Source: Saprospiraceae bacterium (GTDB lineage Bacteria > Bacteroidota > Bacteroidia > Chitinophagales > Saprospiraceae). Taken from it: DNA of 64,000 nucleotides. Below the pieces are notes generated by a model. That model did no database searches. It worked only from the letters and a program-made list of their open reading frames with translations, and had not been told where the DNA came from. Location: assembly GCA_029263015.1 (NCBI GenBank), contig JAJCYI010000139.1, positions 1-64,000 of the forward strand. The letters are read 5' to 3'. The first letter of the stretch is position 1; the number at the start of each line of letters is the position of its first letter. The position numbers and the translations under genes were made by a program. This document shows, in pieces, positions 54,458 through 63,823 of this stretch.

Positions 54458-54688
54458 ATGAAAAGCCTTTTAACTGCAATCAAAGTGGGTAGCATTGGTA
54501 AAATTGCCCATTTTAAAGATGACTTGATTGCCGGCAAATTAATGACAATGGGAATATTGCCGGGTAGTATGGTTAAGGTAATTAGGAAAGCACCTTTCAA
54601 GGGTGGGCTTTACCTTAAGATAGATGGTTACAACATTGCCCTTCGGGAACAAGAAGCAGCAAACATTGTCTTGTCAATGAGTGCCTGA
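54458..54688 (+). CDS. feoA: Ferrous iron transport protein FeoA
   Basis: A 76-residue SH3-like FeoA: AIKVGSIGKIAHFKDDLIAG, KLMTMGILPGSMVKVIRKAP and GGLYLKIDGYNIALRE. It stimulates FeoB. It is followed 84 bp later by feoB. Confidence 0.92.
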   Translation: MKSLLTAIKVGSIGKIAHFKDDLIAGKLMTMGILPGSMVKVIRKAPFKGGLYLKIDGYNIALREQEAANIVLSMSA

Positions 54689-54772
54689 AGAAAGACCTTA
54701 TTCCTAACAAAAAATGATACCCAGCACCTCCTTTCCAACATCTTTCAGTTTTATACCGCTTCGCATTAAAAG

Positions 54773-56866
54773 ATGAGAATAGCACTTGCAGGAAACCCAA
54801 ACAGCGGTAAAACTTCCCTTTTTAACAAGTTGACCGGTCTTCGTCAAAAAACCGGAAATTTCCCTGGCGTCACCGTTGAAAAAAAATCTGGAATACTTCA
54901 TCTGCCAGACAAGCAGCACATTGAACTTATTGATTTGCCCGGTGCATATAGCCTTTATCCTTCTTCAGAAGACGAACGCATTGTCTTGAACGTGCTCATC
55001 AATCCTGAAGATGAGAATTATCCCGATGCCGTCATTTATGTAGCAGATATAACCAACCTAGAAAAACATTTGCTACTGCTTACTCAAATTAAGGATTTGG
55101 GGTTCCCAACTCTGCTCGCACTCAATATGTCGGATCTTGCGGAAAAGAAAGAGGTTCAAGTTGAGGAACGTAAGCTGTCAGATTTTTTGGGATTACCAAT
55201 TCTATCCATCAGTGGAAAGACAGGCGAGAATCTTGAGAATTTGAAAAAAGAAGTGGGGAAACTGACTGGTATCGAAACTGTTGGGCAGCCTTTTTACAAA
55301 TTTAACGAAATAGAAAAGACAGTCTCCAGCAACGTCCAGTCAATATTTGGAATCAAAAATCCCTACCGTGCCAAGCTCTTTGCTCACCACCATGAAAAGC
55401 TTCCATTTTTAACTGCAAGGGAAAAAGAAAAGGCCGCAGAAATTGTCAAAAAAGAAGGGTTTAATGATCTCCGCCTCCAAATAACAGAGACCATGCAGCG
55501 GTTCGAGCAATTTGTACCTACCCTGCGGTCAGCCGTTTCTCAAAAAAACAACCAGTCCAGTTTTACCGATAGTGTTGATGCTTTTTTGACCCATAGGATT
55601 TTTGCTCCTATTATCTTTTTTGTCATCATGTTTTTTGTATTTCAGGCTATATACGCTTGGGCTGCTTACCCCATGGATTGGATTGAGGGAGGGTTTGCGG
55701 CAATAGGAGACTTTACGAGAAACAGCCTCCCTTCAGGGTGGTTCACTGATTTATTGACGAATGGGATTCTTGCTGGTTTGGGAGGGATACTTGTGTTTGT
55801 TCCTCAAATTGCAATACTTTTTCTACTCATTAGTATTTTGGAGGAAGTGGGTTATATGGCCAGGGCCGTCTTTATTTTTGACAAACTTATGCAACAGTTT
55901 GGCCTAAATGGACGAAGTGTTGTGGCATTGGTTTCAGCAGGAGCTTGTGCTATCCCAGCCATCATGTCCACGCGGACTATTGGGAATTGGAGGGAACGAT
56001 TGATTACTATTATGGTGACCCCTTTCATAAGCTGCTCTGCCCGCATCCCCGTGTATGCAGTGCTCATTGGTTTTGTAGTTCCGGCAGATACTATCGGTGT
56101 TTTTAATTTGCAGGGACTTGCGTTCATGGGTCTGTACTTGTTGGGGATATTGGCAGCCTTATTTTCAGCCTTTATCTTTAAATTGATCCTTAAGACTGGT
56201 GAAAAATCATATCTGATGATGCAGCTCCCATCTTACCAAAGGCCCTCTTGGAGGAATATTTGGCGAAACATTATTGACAAAGTAGCTGCATTTGTTCTGG
56301 AAGCAGGGAAGGTAATCATGGTCATAAGTATCGTATTGTGGTTCTTGGCCAGCTATGGCCCATCAAAGGCTATGGCAGTGGCGGAATCAAGTGCTATATC
56401 AACTGCGAAAGCCCAATCACTCGATGACACCGCTACTGCTGATCTCATTGCTGCAAGGAAAATTGAAGCGTCTTATGCCGGGCATCTGGGAAAAAGTATC
56501 GAACCTGCCATCAAGCCGCTTGGGTTTGATTGGAAAATCGGCATTGCGCTGATTACTTCATTTGCTGCCCGGGAAGTTTTTGTTGGCACAATGGCGACCA
56601 TATATAGCATTGGCAGTAGTGAAAATGAAAACACCATCCGAGACAAATTGGCCGCTGCCAGGGATCCGGTCACTGGGGCAAAAGTTTATTCAGCAGCCAC
56701 ATCTTTATCCTTACTGATCTTTTATGTCTTTGCTATGCAGTGCATGAGTACCTTGGCTGTGGTAAAACGTGAAACTGGAAGTTGGAAATGGGCGCTCATT
56801 CAGTTTGTTTACATGAGTGGCCTCGCTTATCTCGGAAGCTTCATCACCTATAAATTAATGTCGTAA
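54773..56866 (+). CDS. feoB: Ferrous iron transporter FeoB
   Basis: A 697-residue Fe2+ transporter. The N-terminal G domain has G1 GNPNSGKTS (about 7-15), G2 FPGVTVEKK, G3 DLPGAYSL and G4 LNMSD. The membrane part has two Gate domains (GGILVFVPQIAILFLLIS and SAGACAIPAIMSTRTI plus ITSFAAREVFVGTMATIY). Complete, with about ten membrane helices. Fe2+ uptake in low-oxygen conditions. Confidence 0.96.
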   Translation: MRIALAGNPNSGKTSLFNKLTGLRQKTGNFPGVTVEKKSGILHLPDKQHIELIDLPGAYSLYPSSEDERIVLNVLINPEDENYPDAVIYVADITNLEKHLLLLTQIKDLGFPTLLALNMSDLAEKKEVQVEERKLSDFLGLPILSISGKTGENLENLKKEVGKLTGIETVGQPFYKFNEIEKTVSSNVQSIFGIKNPYRAKLFAHHHEKLPFLTAREKEKAAEIVKKEGFNDLRLQITETMQRFEQFVPTLRSAVSQKNNQSSFTDSVDAFLTHRIFAPIIFFVIMFFVFQAIYAWAAYPMDWIEGGFAAIGDFTRNSLPSGWFTDLLTNGILAGLGGILVFVPQIAILFLLISILEEVGYMARAVFIFDKLMQQFGLNGRSVVALVSAGACAIPAIMSTRTIGNWRERLITIMVTPFISCSARIPVYAVLIGFVVPADTIGVFNLQGLAFMGLYLLGILAALFSAFIFKLILKTGEKSYLMMQLPSYQRPSWRNIWRNIIDKVAAFVLEAGKVIMVISIVLWFLASYGPSKAMAVAESSAISTAKAQSLDDTATADLIAARKIEASYAGHLGKSIEPAIKPLGFDWKIGIALITSFAAREVFVGTMATIYSIGSSENENTIRDKLAAARDPVTGAKVYSAATSLSLLIFYVFAMQCMSTLAVVKRETGSWKWALIQFVYMSGLAYLGSFITYKLMS

Positions 56867-56997
56867 TTAACTGCCTGTTTTCTTTGCAAATCATAAAATT
56901 ATTTCTACTAATTGGCCATTTTATTGATAATTTTCTAAAATATCTTCTGATTTTGCAGATATATTGCAACATGTCGTACTCGTGAAACTCATTCTTT

Positions 56998-57005
56998 TAT
57001 CTTTG
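56998..57005 (+). promoter_or_regulatory. -7 box TATCTTTG, CBS-like gene
   Basis: Exact TAnnTTTG followed by GCGCCCC, 30 nt before the preferred start at 57036. Confidence 0.5.
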
Positions 57006-57035
57006 CGCCCCAATAGAAAAAACTATCTAATATCT

Positions 57036-58073
57036 ATGATTTACAACAGCATCTTGGAAACCATTGGACGCACGCCCCTTATTCGGTTGAATAAAATCAC
57101 AAAAGGATTGGCGCCTACAGTTTATGTAAAGGTCGAAGGATTTAATCCTGGCCAATCAGCCAAAGACCGTATTGCGCTCCACATGATCGAAGAAGCTGAA
57201 AAAGGCGGTCGGTTAAAAAAGGGCGGGACTATTATAGAAGCCACAAGTGGGAATACAGGGTTCAGCCTGGCAATGATCGCAGCTATAAAAGGATACAAAT
57301 GTGTGCTTACCGTTACCAGTAAGATTTCAAAAGAAAAGAAAGACTCCCTTGAAGCAATGGGGGCAGATGTCATTGTTTGCCCAAAAGAGGCAAAGGCGGA
57401 AGATCCCCGTTCCTATTATCGGGTAGCTGAACGAAAAGCAAGGGAAATCAAAAACTCCCTTTATGTCAATCAGAACTTCAATACCCAAAATGCTAGAGCA
57501 CATTATTTATCCACTGGCCCCGAGATATGGGAACAGACGGAAGGAAGAATCAGCTGTCTTATGGCAAGTGCAGGCACTGGGGGTACGTTGTCAGGAACTG
57601 CTCAATATCTCAAAGAGATGAACTCGAAGGTCAGGATCATTGGTGTAGATGCATATGGTTCTGCCTTGAAAAAATACCACGAAACTGGAGAATACGATGA
57701 AACTGAGATTTATTCTTATCTCATTGAGGGAACGGGTAAAAACATTATCCCTGCCAATTGTTCTTTTGAGTTGGTTGATAAATTTGTAAAAATAACCGAT
57801 AAAGATGCTGCATTGCGCACAAGAGAATTGGCATTGATGGAAGGTATATTGGCTGGCTATTCAAGTGGCGGTGTCATACAAGCCCTTTTGCAGATTCAGG
57901 ACGAATTCACAAAAGATGACGTGGTCGTGCTTATTCTTCCCGACCACGGCAGCAAATATCTTGGCAAAGTATTTAATGATGAATGGATGAAGCAACAAGG
58001 GTTTCTCGATGATGTTTATGCAGAGGAGAGCGAGCCTGTCCCAATGCCTTCAGCGCCAATTTTTGAATATTGA
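57036..58073 (+). CDS. PLP-dependent cysteine synthase / CBS-like enzyme
   Basis: A 345-residue fold-II PLP enzyme. The PLP lysine is in FNPGQSAKDRIA (about 41), then EATSGNTGFSLA and the phosphate loop GTGGTLSG. The C-terminal LPDHGSKYLGKVFNDEWM is closer to the cystathionine beta-synthase core than to CysK, but without CBS regulatory domains. It makes cysteine or cystathionine. I prefer the start at 57036, since the frame upstream (to 56964) contains the promoter and is not conserved-looking. Confidence 0.85.
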   Translation: MIYNSILETIGRTPLIRLNKITKGLAPTVYVKVEGFNPGQSAKDRIALHMIEEAEKGGRLKKGGTIIEATSGNTGFSLAMIAAIKGYKCVLTVTSKISKEKKDSLEAMGADVIVCPKEAKAEDPRSYYRVAERKAREIKNSLYVNQNFNTQNARAHYLSTGPEIWEQTEGRISCLMASAGTGGTLSGTAQYLKEMNSKVRIIGVDAYGSALKKYHETGEYDETEIYSYLIEGTGKNIIPANCSFELVDKFVKITDKDAALRTRELALMEGILAGYSSGGVIQALLQIQDEFTKDDVVVLILPDHGSKYLGKVFNDEWMKQQGFLDDVYAEESEPVPMPSAPIFEY

Positions 58074-58106
58074 CTTGCTGTCTAAAACAGCTTCCTTGTA
58101 ACGATC

Positions 58107-58146
58107 AAAAGCGACTTCATTGCTTATAAATGAAGTCGCTTTTTTA
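58107..58146 (+). terminator. Intrinsic terminator after CBS-like gene
   Basis: AAAAGCGACTTCATT / AATGAAGTCGCTTTT hairpin with a T run. Confidence 0.88.
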
Positions 58147-58267
58147 TTGTAGTCCGTCAATTTTGTTGCTGGATAATCCTTTAAAAATTATGAATCCCTA
58201 AAATTCCAACTTTGTACAGTGTGAAATGAATAATTAATTCTTTTCTTCGGGTCTAAAATACAACAAC

Positions 58268-58687
58268 ATGAAAAAGGCAATATCACTTCTTTCTTTTATT
58301 ATCATGGTCACTATGTCTTGCCAGACCCAAGGTCAAGCTCCCGAGAAAAATGGCGCTCAAGACAAAGCAGAACAAACCGCTCCTGCATATCTTGACCTTT
58401 CCGTACCTGAATTCAAGGCGAAAATGTCGGATTCGGATATTGTGCTATTTGATGTGCGGACACCAAAAGAAACAGCAGAGGGGAAAATCGAAGGAGCTAT
58501 GGAAATAGATTTCCGAGCAGATGGATTCTCAGAAAAGCTGGATGAACTTGATAAAGACAAAACATACCTTATCTATTGTCGTAGTGGAGCCCGAAGTGGC
58601 AATACTTGCAAAATGATGTCCCAAAAAGGGTTTGGTAATCTTTTTAATCTGGATGGGGGGTATATTGCATGGTCAAAAGAGAATTAA
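58268..58687 (+). CDS. Rhodanese-domain lipoprotein
   Basis: A 139-residue lipoprotein (lipobox VTMSC, Cys at about residue 18) with a single rhodanese domain. The active Cys is in YLIYCRSGARSGNT (about residue 102), with FDVRTPKETAEGKIEGAMEID earlier. It may transfer sulfur or sense sulfane sulfur in the periplasm. The next gene is a Crp-like regulator starting 5 bp after its stop. Confidence 0.9.
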   Translation: MKKAISLLSFIIMVTMSCQTQGQAPEKNGAQDKAEQTAPAYLDLSVPEFKAKMSDSDIVLFDVRTPKETAEGKIEGAMEIDFRADGFSEKLDELDKDKTYLIYCRSGARSGNTCKMMSQKGFGNLFNLDGGYIAWSKEN

Positions 58688-58691
58688 TGTT

Positions 58692-59321
58692 ATGCTTATT
58701 AAGGATCGAATAGCACATCACTTGCAATATTTTGAATCGCGACTCTTGGAAGAGTTGGCATTGGTGAGTGTATATAAAGAAATAGAACCTGGAGAGGAAA
58801 TGATGCGGCCCGGCATGTATGTAAATTTCATACCTATTGTCCTTTCTGGAAGTCTTAAAATAATGCGGCAGGATGATGATGGGAAAGAAACCTTCCTTTA
58901 CTTTTTAACAGAAGGCAACACTTGTGCAATGTCCCTAACCTGCTGTGTTGCAAATAAACCAAGTGCGGTGAGGGCTGTGGCGGAGGACAAAACGGAACTG
59001 ATTCTCGTACCTGTTGAGAAGTTGGACACATGGATGAGTAAATACTCTTCGTGGAAGTCATTTGTTTTTCAGACTTACCAGAAGCGCTTTGAAGACTTGT
59101 TGGAGGCAGTGGACAGTCTTGCTTTCCGGAAGATGGATGAACGCCTATGGCGGTTGTTGAAAAAAAAGGCTGGGTTGCAAGAAAAACGCTACATTTATTC
59201 CACCCATCAGGAATTGGCGGACGAACTGAGCACTTCACGCGAGGTGGTTACCCGTCTGCTGAAAAAGCTGGAAGGTATGGATAAGATCAAAACGCATAGA
59301 AACAGGATTGAGATGATTTGA
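58692..59321 (+). CDS. Crp/Fnr-family transcriptional regulator
   Basis: A 209-residue regulator. The N-terminal cyclic-nucleotide-like barrel has IVLSGSLKIMRQDDDGKETFLYFLTEG; two neighbouring cysteines follow (SLTCCVAN, about 81-82), and the C-terminal winged HTH has STHQELADELSTSREVVTRLLKKLE. The start at ATG 58692 is preferred; the longer frame overlaps the rhodanese gene. The cysteine pair and the rhodanese next to it suggest a sulfur- or redox-responsive regulator. Confidence 0.9.
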   Translation: MLIKDRIAHHLQYFESRLLEELALVSVYKEIEPGEEMMRPGMYVNFIPIVLSGSLKIMRQDDDGKETFLYFLTEGNTCAMSLTCCVANKPSAVRAVAEDKTELILVPVEKLDTWMSKYSSWKSFVFQTYQKRFEDLLEAVDSLAFRKMDERLWRLLKKKAGLQEKRYIYSTHQELADELSTSREVVTRLLKKLEGMDKIKTHRNRIEMI

Positions 59322-59690
59322 GATGCCCCCCTTGTATATTGGCCCGTAAGTGACAATAGTCACTATTGGTCCAGGTGTATATTGTTAACCTTGCAAAGCT
59401 TTTTTTGAAGCAAGTATAAATTAAAGGACAATAAGGTAGTCACAAAATAATAATGTAGCGGATTAAGGAAGGCAAGAAGGATTTGATTTATTGTAGGCTT
59501 TGGCATATATTGCAATACTTTTCGGCTTCGGCTTCGGCTTCAATCTTTTGTTTTAAGCCATCGTTTATTGAATTTTTGTGTGACAACAACAGTATAAAAT
59601 CTTTTTCAAAAATCTTTTCATGTTGTCTGTGCCTTTACAGGAAGTATAAAAAGGGGTAACTTTCTTAGGTGAATTTAAACCCTTTTATTG
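59322..59690. other. Intergenic region after the Crp-like gene
   Basis: About 370 bp with no gene found. It contains a short microsatellite (CGGCTT repeated, about 59522-59542). Confidence 0.5.
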
Positions 59691-59802
59691 TATCTTTGTT
59701 GAATAAATAAACAAGCTAGTTATTATAACTCAAGATAAATTGTTTTCATTTGGTTTTTTGGGGTTAAAATGAGAGGGTGGCTTCGGTCACCCTCTCTACT
59801 TT
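59691..59802 (+). ncRNA. Possible small RNA with its own promoter and terminator
   Basis: A -7 box TATCTTTG at 59691-59698 is followed by about 70 nt without an ORF and a hairpin GAGAGGGTG / CACCCTCTC (59771-59797) with T residues. The transcript would be about 95 nt. No strong -33 TTG is visible, and no known RNA family is recognised. Confidence 0.35.
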
Positions 59803-59893
59803 TATAAGCAGGCTTAAATATTTTTCTATTCATAAGAAGCTCACCTTTCCAGCTTGTTTTCCTTTTTAAATAATGCACGATTTTCACAAACCA

Positions 59894-61300
59894 TTATTCT
59901 CGGCTAGCGTCTAATTTCAGCAAGACACTTATCATGATAGTGAACCCAATGAGGGAAGACCCCCCCTTGCTGAGGAATGGAAGAGGGATGCCTATGATAG
60001 GCAAAAGCCCCATAGTCATGGAGATATTGATTAGGATATGGATGAAAAGAACACCTGCTACGCCATAAGCATACAGGCGGTTGAAATCAGTCTTTTGCCT
60101 CTCGGCAATGAAAACAATACGGCCTAGCAAGGCTAGGAAAAGACCGATCACGATCACAACACCAACAAACCCCTGTTCCTCACCAATTGCACAGAAAATG
60201 AAATCGGTTATTTGTTCAGGGACAAAGTTGCCTTGGGTAATAGTGCCTTCCAGGTACCCTTTGCCGAGTAACCCACCTGCACCGATTGCCATTTTTGAGT
60301 TATTGAGGTTGTAAGCTGCACCGTGGAGATCTGCTTCTGAAGGCTTGAGCCAAACTTTAATCCTTTCTTGTTGGTGAGATTGGAGTACGTTGTCAAAGGT
60401 GAAATTGGCAGCAAAGGAAAGTCCCGCTCCAATGATAAAAGAAAACAAAATGGATATATAAAGTTGTTGGTTTTTCTGCACAAAGAAGAACCAGCTACAC
60501 AATCCGATAAGTAAAATGGAAGCACCAACCACAGCGTGAATTTGATAGCCATTGATTGTAGCAATGCCTATTGTTGAAATGAGCAAGGCAAGCCCGCCTA
60601 TCCAATATCGTTTACTGTTTTGGTTCCAGGCCAATATGAAAAATCCTATCATTGCTAAAGCCAACGTGATGTGTATCGGCGGGTTGATTAGTCCCAAAAC
60701 AAAAATTAGGGCCACGCTGAAACCTATTCCGAAGACCCATCCTGGAAATCCCTCCCGGTAAAGTACAATGAAAAAAGAAAGGAAAACGATGGCCGATCCA
60801 GCATCTGGCTGCAATAATATAAGCACCATAGGGGCAGCAAAAAAAGAGATGGAATAAAAAGTAGATTTGAAAGAACGGAGATTGTTGGAGTAGGAACTTA
60901 GAAACCCTGCCAAGGCCAAGCAAGTGCCAAACTTAGCAAACTCAGCTGGCTGCAAAGTGATCCCTGATCCAAAGTCGAACCAAGACGTAGCCCCCTTTAT
61001 CGTTTTGCCAAATATCAGAACGGCAACCAGCGACAACATGCAAATAATGTAAAGAATACTGGAAAAGGTCCGCCAAAATTTAGCGTCAATAGCAAAGGTG
61101 ACGATGAACACTCCTATCGCTATTACGATCCAGATCAATTGTTTGCCGACAGGCGTATCAATAAAATTAAAGAACCCTTCCTCATAGCCTTCTTGCCCAA
61201 ATCCAACGGTGTAAATCATAGACCACCCGATGGCTACTAATGCCAAATAAATGGAAAAAGTTAAGAAATCAAGGTTAGTGTTGCTCTTTCTGGATCGCAT
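59894..61300 (-). CDS. rodA: Rod-shape protein RodA
   Basis: A 468-residue SEDS glycosyltransferase from ATG 61300 (MRSRKSNTNLDFLTF). About ten membrane segments; signature LQPAEFAKFGTCLALAGFL, LLQPDAGSAIVFLSFF, NSKMAIGAGGLLGKGYLEGT and the C-terminal LPIIGIPLPFLSKGGSSLIGF. It polymerises peptidoglycan for elongation. The upstream extension to 61372 consists of the repeat codons of the tandem repeat and is unlikely. Confidence 0.93.
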   Translation of the reverse strand: MRSRKSNTNLDFLTFSIYLALVAIGWSMIYTVGFGQEGYEEGFFNFIDTPVGKQLIWIVIAIGVFIVTFAIDAKFWRTFSSILYIICMLSLVAVLIFGKTIKGATSWFDFGSGITLQPAEFAKFGTCLALAGFLSSYSNNLRSFKSTFYSISFFAAPMVLILLQPDAGSAIVFLSFFIVLYREGFPGWVFGIGFSVALIFVLGLINPPIHITLALAMIGFFILAWNQNSKRYWIGGLALLISTIGIATINGYQIHAVVGASILLIGLCSWFFFVQKNQQLYISILFSFIIGAGLSFAANFTFDNVLQSHQQERIKVWLKPSEADLHGAAYNLNNSKMAIGAGGLLGKGYLEGTITQGNFVPEQITDFIFCAIGEEQGFVGVVIVIGLFLALLGRIVFIAERQKTDFNRLYAYGVAGVLFIHILINISMTMGLLPIIGIPLPFLSKGGSSLIGFTIMISVLLKLDASRE

Positions 61301-61309
61301 GGAGTGGTA

Positions 61310-61343
61310 TAACGGTATAACGGTATAACGGTATAACGGTGTG
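61310..61343. repeat. Tandem repeat CGGTATAA, about 4 copies
   Basis: An 8-bp unit (CGGTATAA) repeated about four times just before the rodA start codon; related copies (GGTATATCGG, TATACCG) continue to 61384. It covers the region where the promoter of rodA would lie. Confidence 0.75.
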
Positions 61344-61386
61344 TTGGTATATCGGTTCCGTTGCACCAACACATCCTTATACCGAT

Positions 61387-62118
61387 CTAATCTACATATA
61401 TTACTTTTCGGAGAAAACGAAAACCGACCGTTATTTCAAAAGTTATGTTGCGGATGGTTCGTTCTCTAATAGTGCCGTTGGTTCCTGTATAAGGGATATA
61501 AACGTTGTTTATTTCTGGTTGTTTATATTGGAATGAAAAGTCTGGGTTAACGGTGAACTCAACCAATGCCCCCACAAATTCACTGAGGCTGAATTCAAGC
61601 CCACCCCCCATCGTGACACCGTAGGTGATGTCTTTTACAAAAACATCTGATGGAAAAAAAAGTCCGCCATTAGCCTCGTTCAAGTCTTCGTACTCGTCAA
61701 GGTTGGTGCTGATATTATAGTCTCCCCTCATTCCAAACATATAGTGCCACTTGGTATTACCAGAAAGTACATGCTTCTTCTTACCGCCCATTGTTAGGGA
61801 AATGTTGTTGAAAACAAAAGCTTGGGAAGGGGGCCTGAAGGTTTCGCCGTTCGACAGGCTGATAAAATTCCGTCCGCGTATGGCACTCCCTTTTTGATGA
61901 AGGCCAGCCTGGGCAAAAAGGGAAAAATCTCCTGCTTCATCATAACTTTCAATAAAAGCAATGCCATGAAATTTGATAAGCGGATCCCGGTCAAAATTGT
62001 TCCAGGATTGGGTGCCAATGAGCAGGCCGCCTTTGAGGCCAAAGTAAAAACCTTGGGCTTCGGAAGAATGCTTGATGAAAGCAGTTAGGATAATGATAAG
62101 TAGAATTCTGATTTTCAT
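61387..62118 (-). CDS. PorT-like outer-membrane beta-barrel protein
   Basis: A 243-residue protein with signal peptide (about 1-21, ending SSEAQ) and eight or so beta-strands of the OMP_b-brl type (GFYFGLKGGLLIGTQ ... ITFEITVGFRFLRKVI). It is 50 bp downstream of the muramidase gene and in the same direction. The specific role is unknown; the PorT resemblance is general. Confidence 0.75.
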   Translation of the reverse strand: MKIRILLIIILTAFIKHSSEAQGFYFGLKGGLLIGTQSWNNFDRDPLIKFHGIAFIESYDEAGDFSLFAQAGLHQKGSAIRGRNFISLSNGETFRPPSQAFVFNNISLTMGGKKKHVLSGNTKWHYMFGMRGDYNISTNLDEYEDLNEANGGLFFPSDVFVKDITYGVTMGGGLEFSLSEFVGALVEFTVNPDFSFQYKQPEINNVYIPYTGTNGTIRERTIRNITFEITVGFRFLRKVIYVD

Positions 62119-62167
62119 TGCTGGTACCTTTTTTTGCTGAAGATCAATGGGTTCAAAAACAAAAGTA

Positions 62168-63424
62168 TCATTTTACCTTCAATACCTGACCAATACCGAT
62201 GGTAGTTGAATTCAAATTATTCATACGCATCAATTGATCTACGGTGAGGCTGTTGCGCCGGGAAATGCTATAGAGGGTGTCGCCTTTTGCCACTGTGTAA
62301 TATAATAAAGTTGCCGGATTTGGTTCTGGTTGAGTTGCGGGGACATCAGGTTGAGTAGTTGGTGGTTCAGGCTCAATGTCAGGATTGTCAGGGATTATAT
62401 CATCTTCCATGAAGTCACCGTCAGTGTCGATGAGAACAGGTACTTTTTCTGTTTTGGGTTCACTTGTAAGTTTGGGACGTTCACTTGACTTTACTTTGCA
62501 GCCTTTTAGTTTCAGGCGTTCGTCCACTTGTGGCTGTGAGCCAGTGGTTATTCTGTTTCTTCTGTATAATTTGGAAAGTTTGATCCCATATTCCTGTGAA
62601 ATGCTGAACATGGTCTCGCCTTCTTTTAGATAATGCCATTTTTGTTTGCCGCGGTAGCGGTTTCGTTTAGGTTGGATGAATACCCGGTAATTATCTGGTA
62701 GGGAGTCACTGATTTCTGGCAGGTTTTCATTGTACCTATTTAAAGCATTGACGCTGACGCTGGCTTTCAGTGAAATTTCTTGAAGGGAAATGCCGTTTTT
62801 CGCAAATACTACTTTTGCGCCATTGACCTTTCTAAGATCAAGGCCGACAATAGCATCGTTTGGCCTATCAGGGAAGTTGTCATTGGCCATTTTATCGTAC
62901 TGGTCTAGACCGTAGGTTTCGATCAGGCTTATCAGTTTTTTATCATAATTGCCGGCAGTGGCATAGCCGGCTTTTTTCAATCCTCTTGCCCAGCGTTTGT
63001 AATTTGTTGCATCTATCCTGAAAAGGAAACCATAGATATGTGCTTTTCTTGGATCCCGCAAAAATTCGGAATGTGCGATGTAAGAATCTTTGGCTTTGCG
63101 GTAGCTTCTGAAACAAGATTTTTTTAAGTTGCCAAACTCGTCGTAGTCATCGTCTTTTTTATGAAAGGTTTTTCCTTTCCAACTGCCTCCACACTTCATC
63201 CCAAAGTGATTGTTTGCTCTGCGGGCAAGTTCACTGCGGCCTGCATTGGACTCTAAAAGGCCTTGTGCCAGCTTGATGCTTGCTGGCACTCCGGATCTTT
63301 CCATTTCCTTGATGGCGATCTTCTTGTACTTTTCAACGTAATTATAAAACTCGCTGCTCTGCGCTAAAGTGACTGACATCGAAAGTGCCAGCATGGAGAT
63401 AATGATTAAAGGCCGGGGGATCAT
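62168..63424 (-). CDS. Muramidase/glucosaminidase with LysM domains
   Basis: A 418-residue cell-wall hydrolase from ATG 63424 (MIPRPLIIISMLAL), signal peptide ending LAQ. The N-terminal glucosaminidase domain has IKLAQGLLESNAGRSELARRANNHFGMKC (in parts; catalytic Glu in LLESNAG) and YRKAKDSYIAHSEFL. Two LysM domains follow: KWHYLKEGETMFSISQEYGI (about 275-295) and LYYTVAKGDTLYSISRRN near the C-terminus, after a Pro/Glu-rich linker. It probably hydrolyses peptidoglycan in the periplasm. Confidence 0.9.
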   Translation of the reverse strand: MIPRPLIIISMLALSMSVTLAQSSEFYNYVEKYKKIAIKEMERSGVPASIKLAQGLLESNAGRSELARRANNHFGMKCGGSWKGKTFHKKDDDYDEFGNLKKSCFRSYRKAKDSYIAHSEFLRDPRKAHIYGFLFRIDATNYKRWARGLKKAGYATAGNYDKKLISLIETYGLDQYDKMANDNFPDRPNDAIVGLDLRKVNGAKVVFAKNGISLQEISLKASVSVNALNRYNENLPEISDSLPDNYRVFIQPKRNRYRGKQKWHYLKEGETMFSISQEYGIKLSKLYRRNRITTGSQPQVDERLKLKGCKVKSSERPKLTSEPKTEKVPVLIDTDGDFMEDDIIPDNPDIEPEPPTTQPDVPATQPEPNPATLLYYTVAKGDTLYSISRRNSLTVDQLMRMNNLNSTTIGIGQVLKVK

Positions 63425-63694
63425 AAGATTGTTTTTTTTAATGTGTACCGGAGGATAGAACGTCAAAATATCTGAACGATTATTGACTTATTCCATTTAC
63501 GTGCCCTTTTCAGGTTTTACATGATATTATTGCAAATATATAATGTAAGTCTTGAAATGTTTTGGCCAGTGATGGGTGGGTGTGGAAATGAATGCTCAAA
63601 GAATTCAATTTTAAGCAACGAAATTCAATGAAAAATTTTTCATATTATTTAAAAATCATATTTTAGCATCTTGATTTAGATTGGTGTGTTGGGG

Positions 63695-63749
63695 GGCAAT
63701 AGATAAATAAAATAAAGAGATAGATAACGTATTTTATTTATCTATTGCC
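63695..63749. repeat. Perfect 20-bp-arm hairpin
   Basis: GGCAATAGATAAATAAAATA and its exact complement around a 15-nt loop. It lies 75 bp upstream of the last gene. Same kind as at 16278 and 5131. Confidence 0.6.
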
Positions 63750-63823
63750 TCTGAAATGTGGCTTTTCACCAATGAAGCACTTAAGCCCACACTATTTACC
63801 TGAGCCAGAATTCAAGAAACAGC

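Noticed and set aside
59522-59542. CGGCTT microsatellite
   Set aside because: Too short and outside any gene; no reason to see phase variation.
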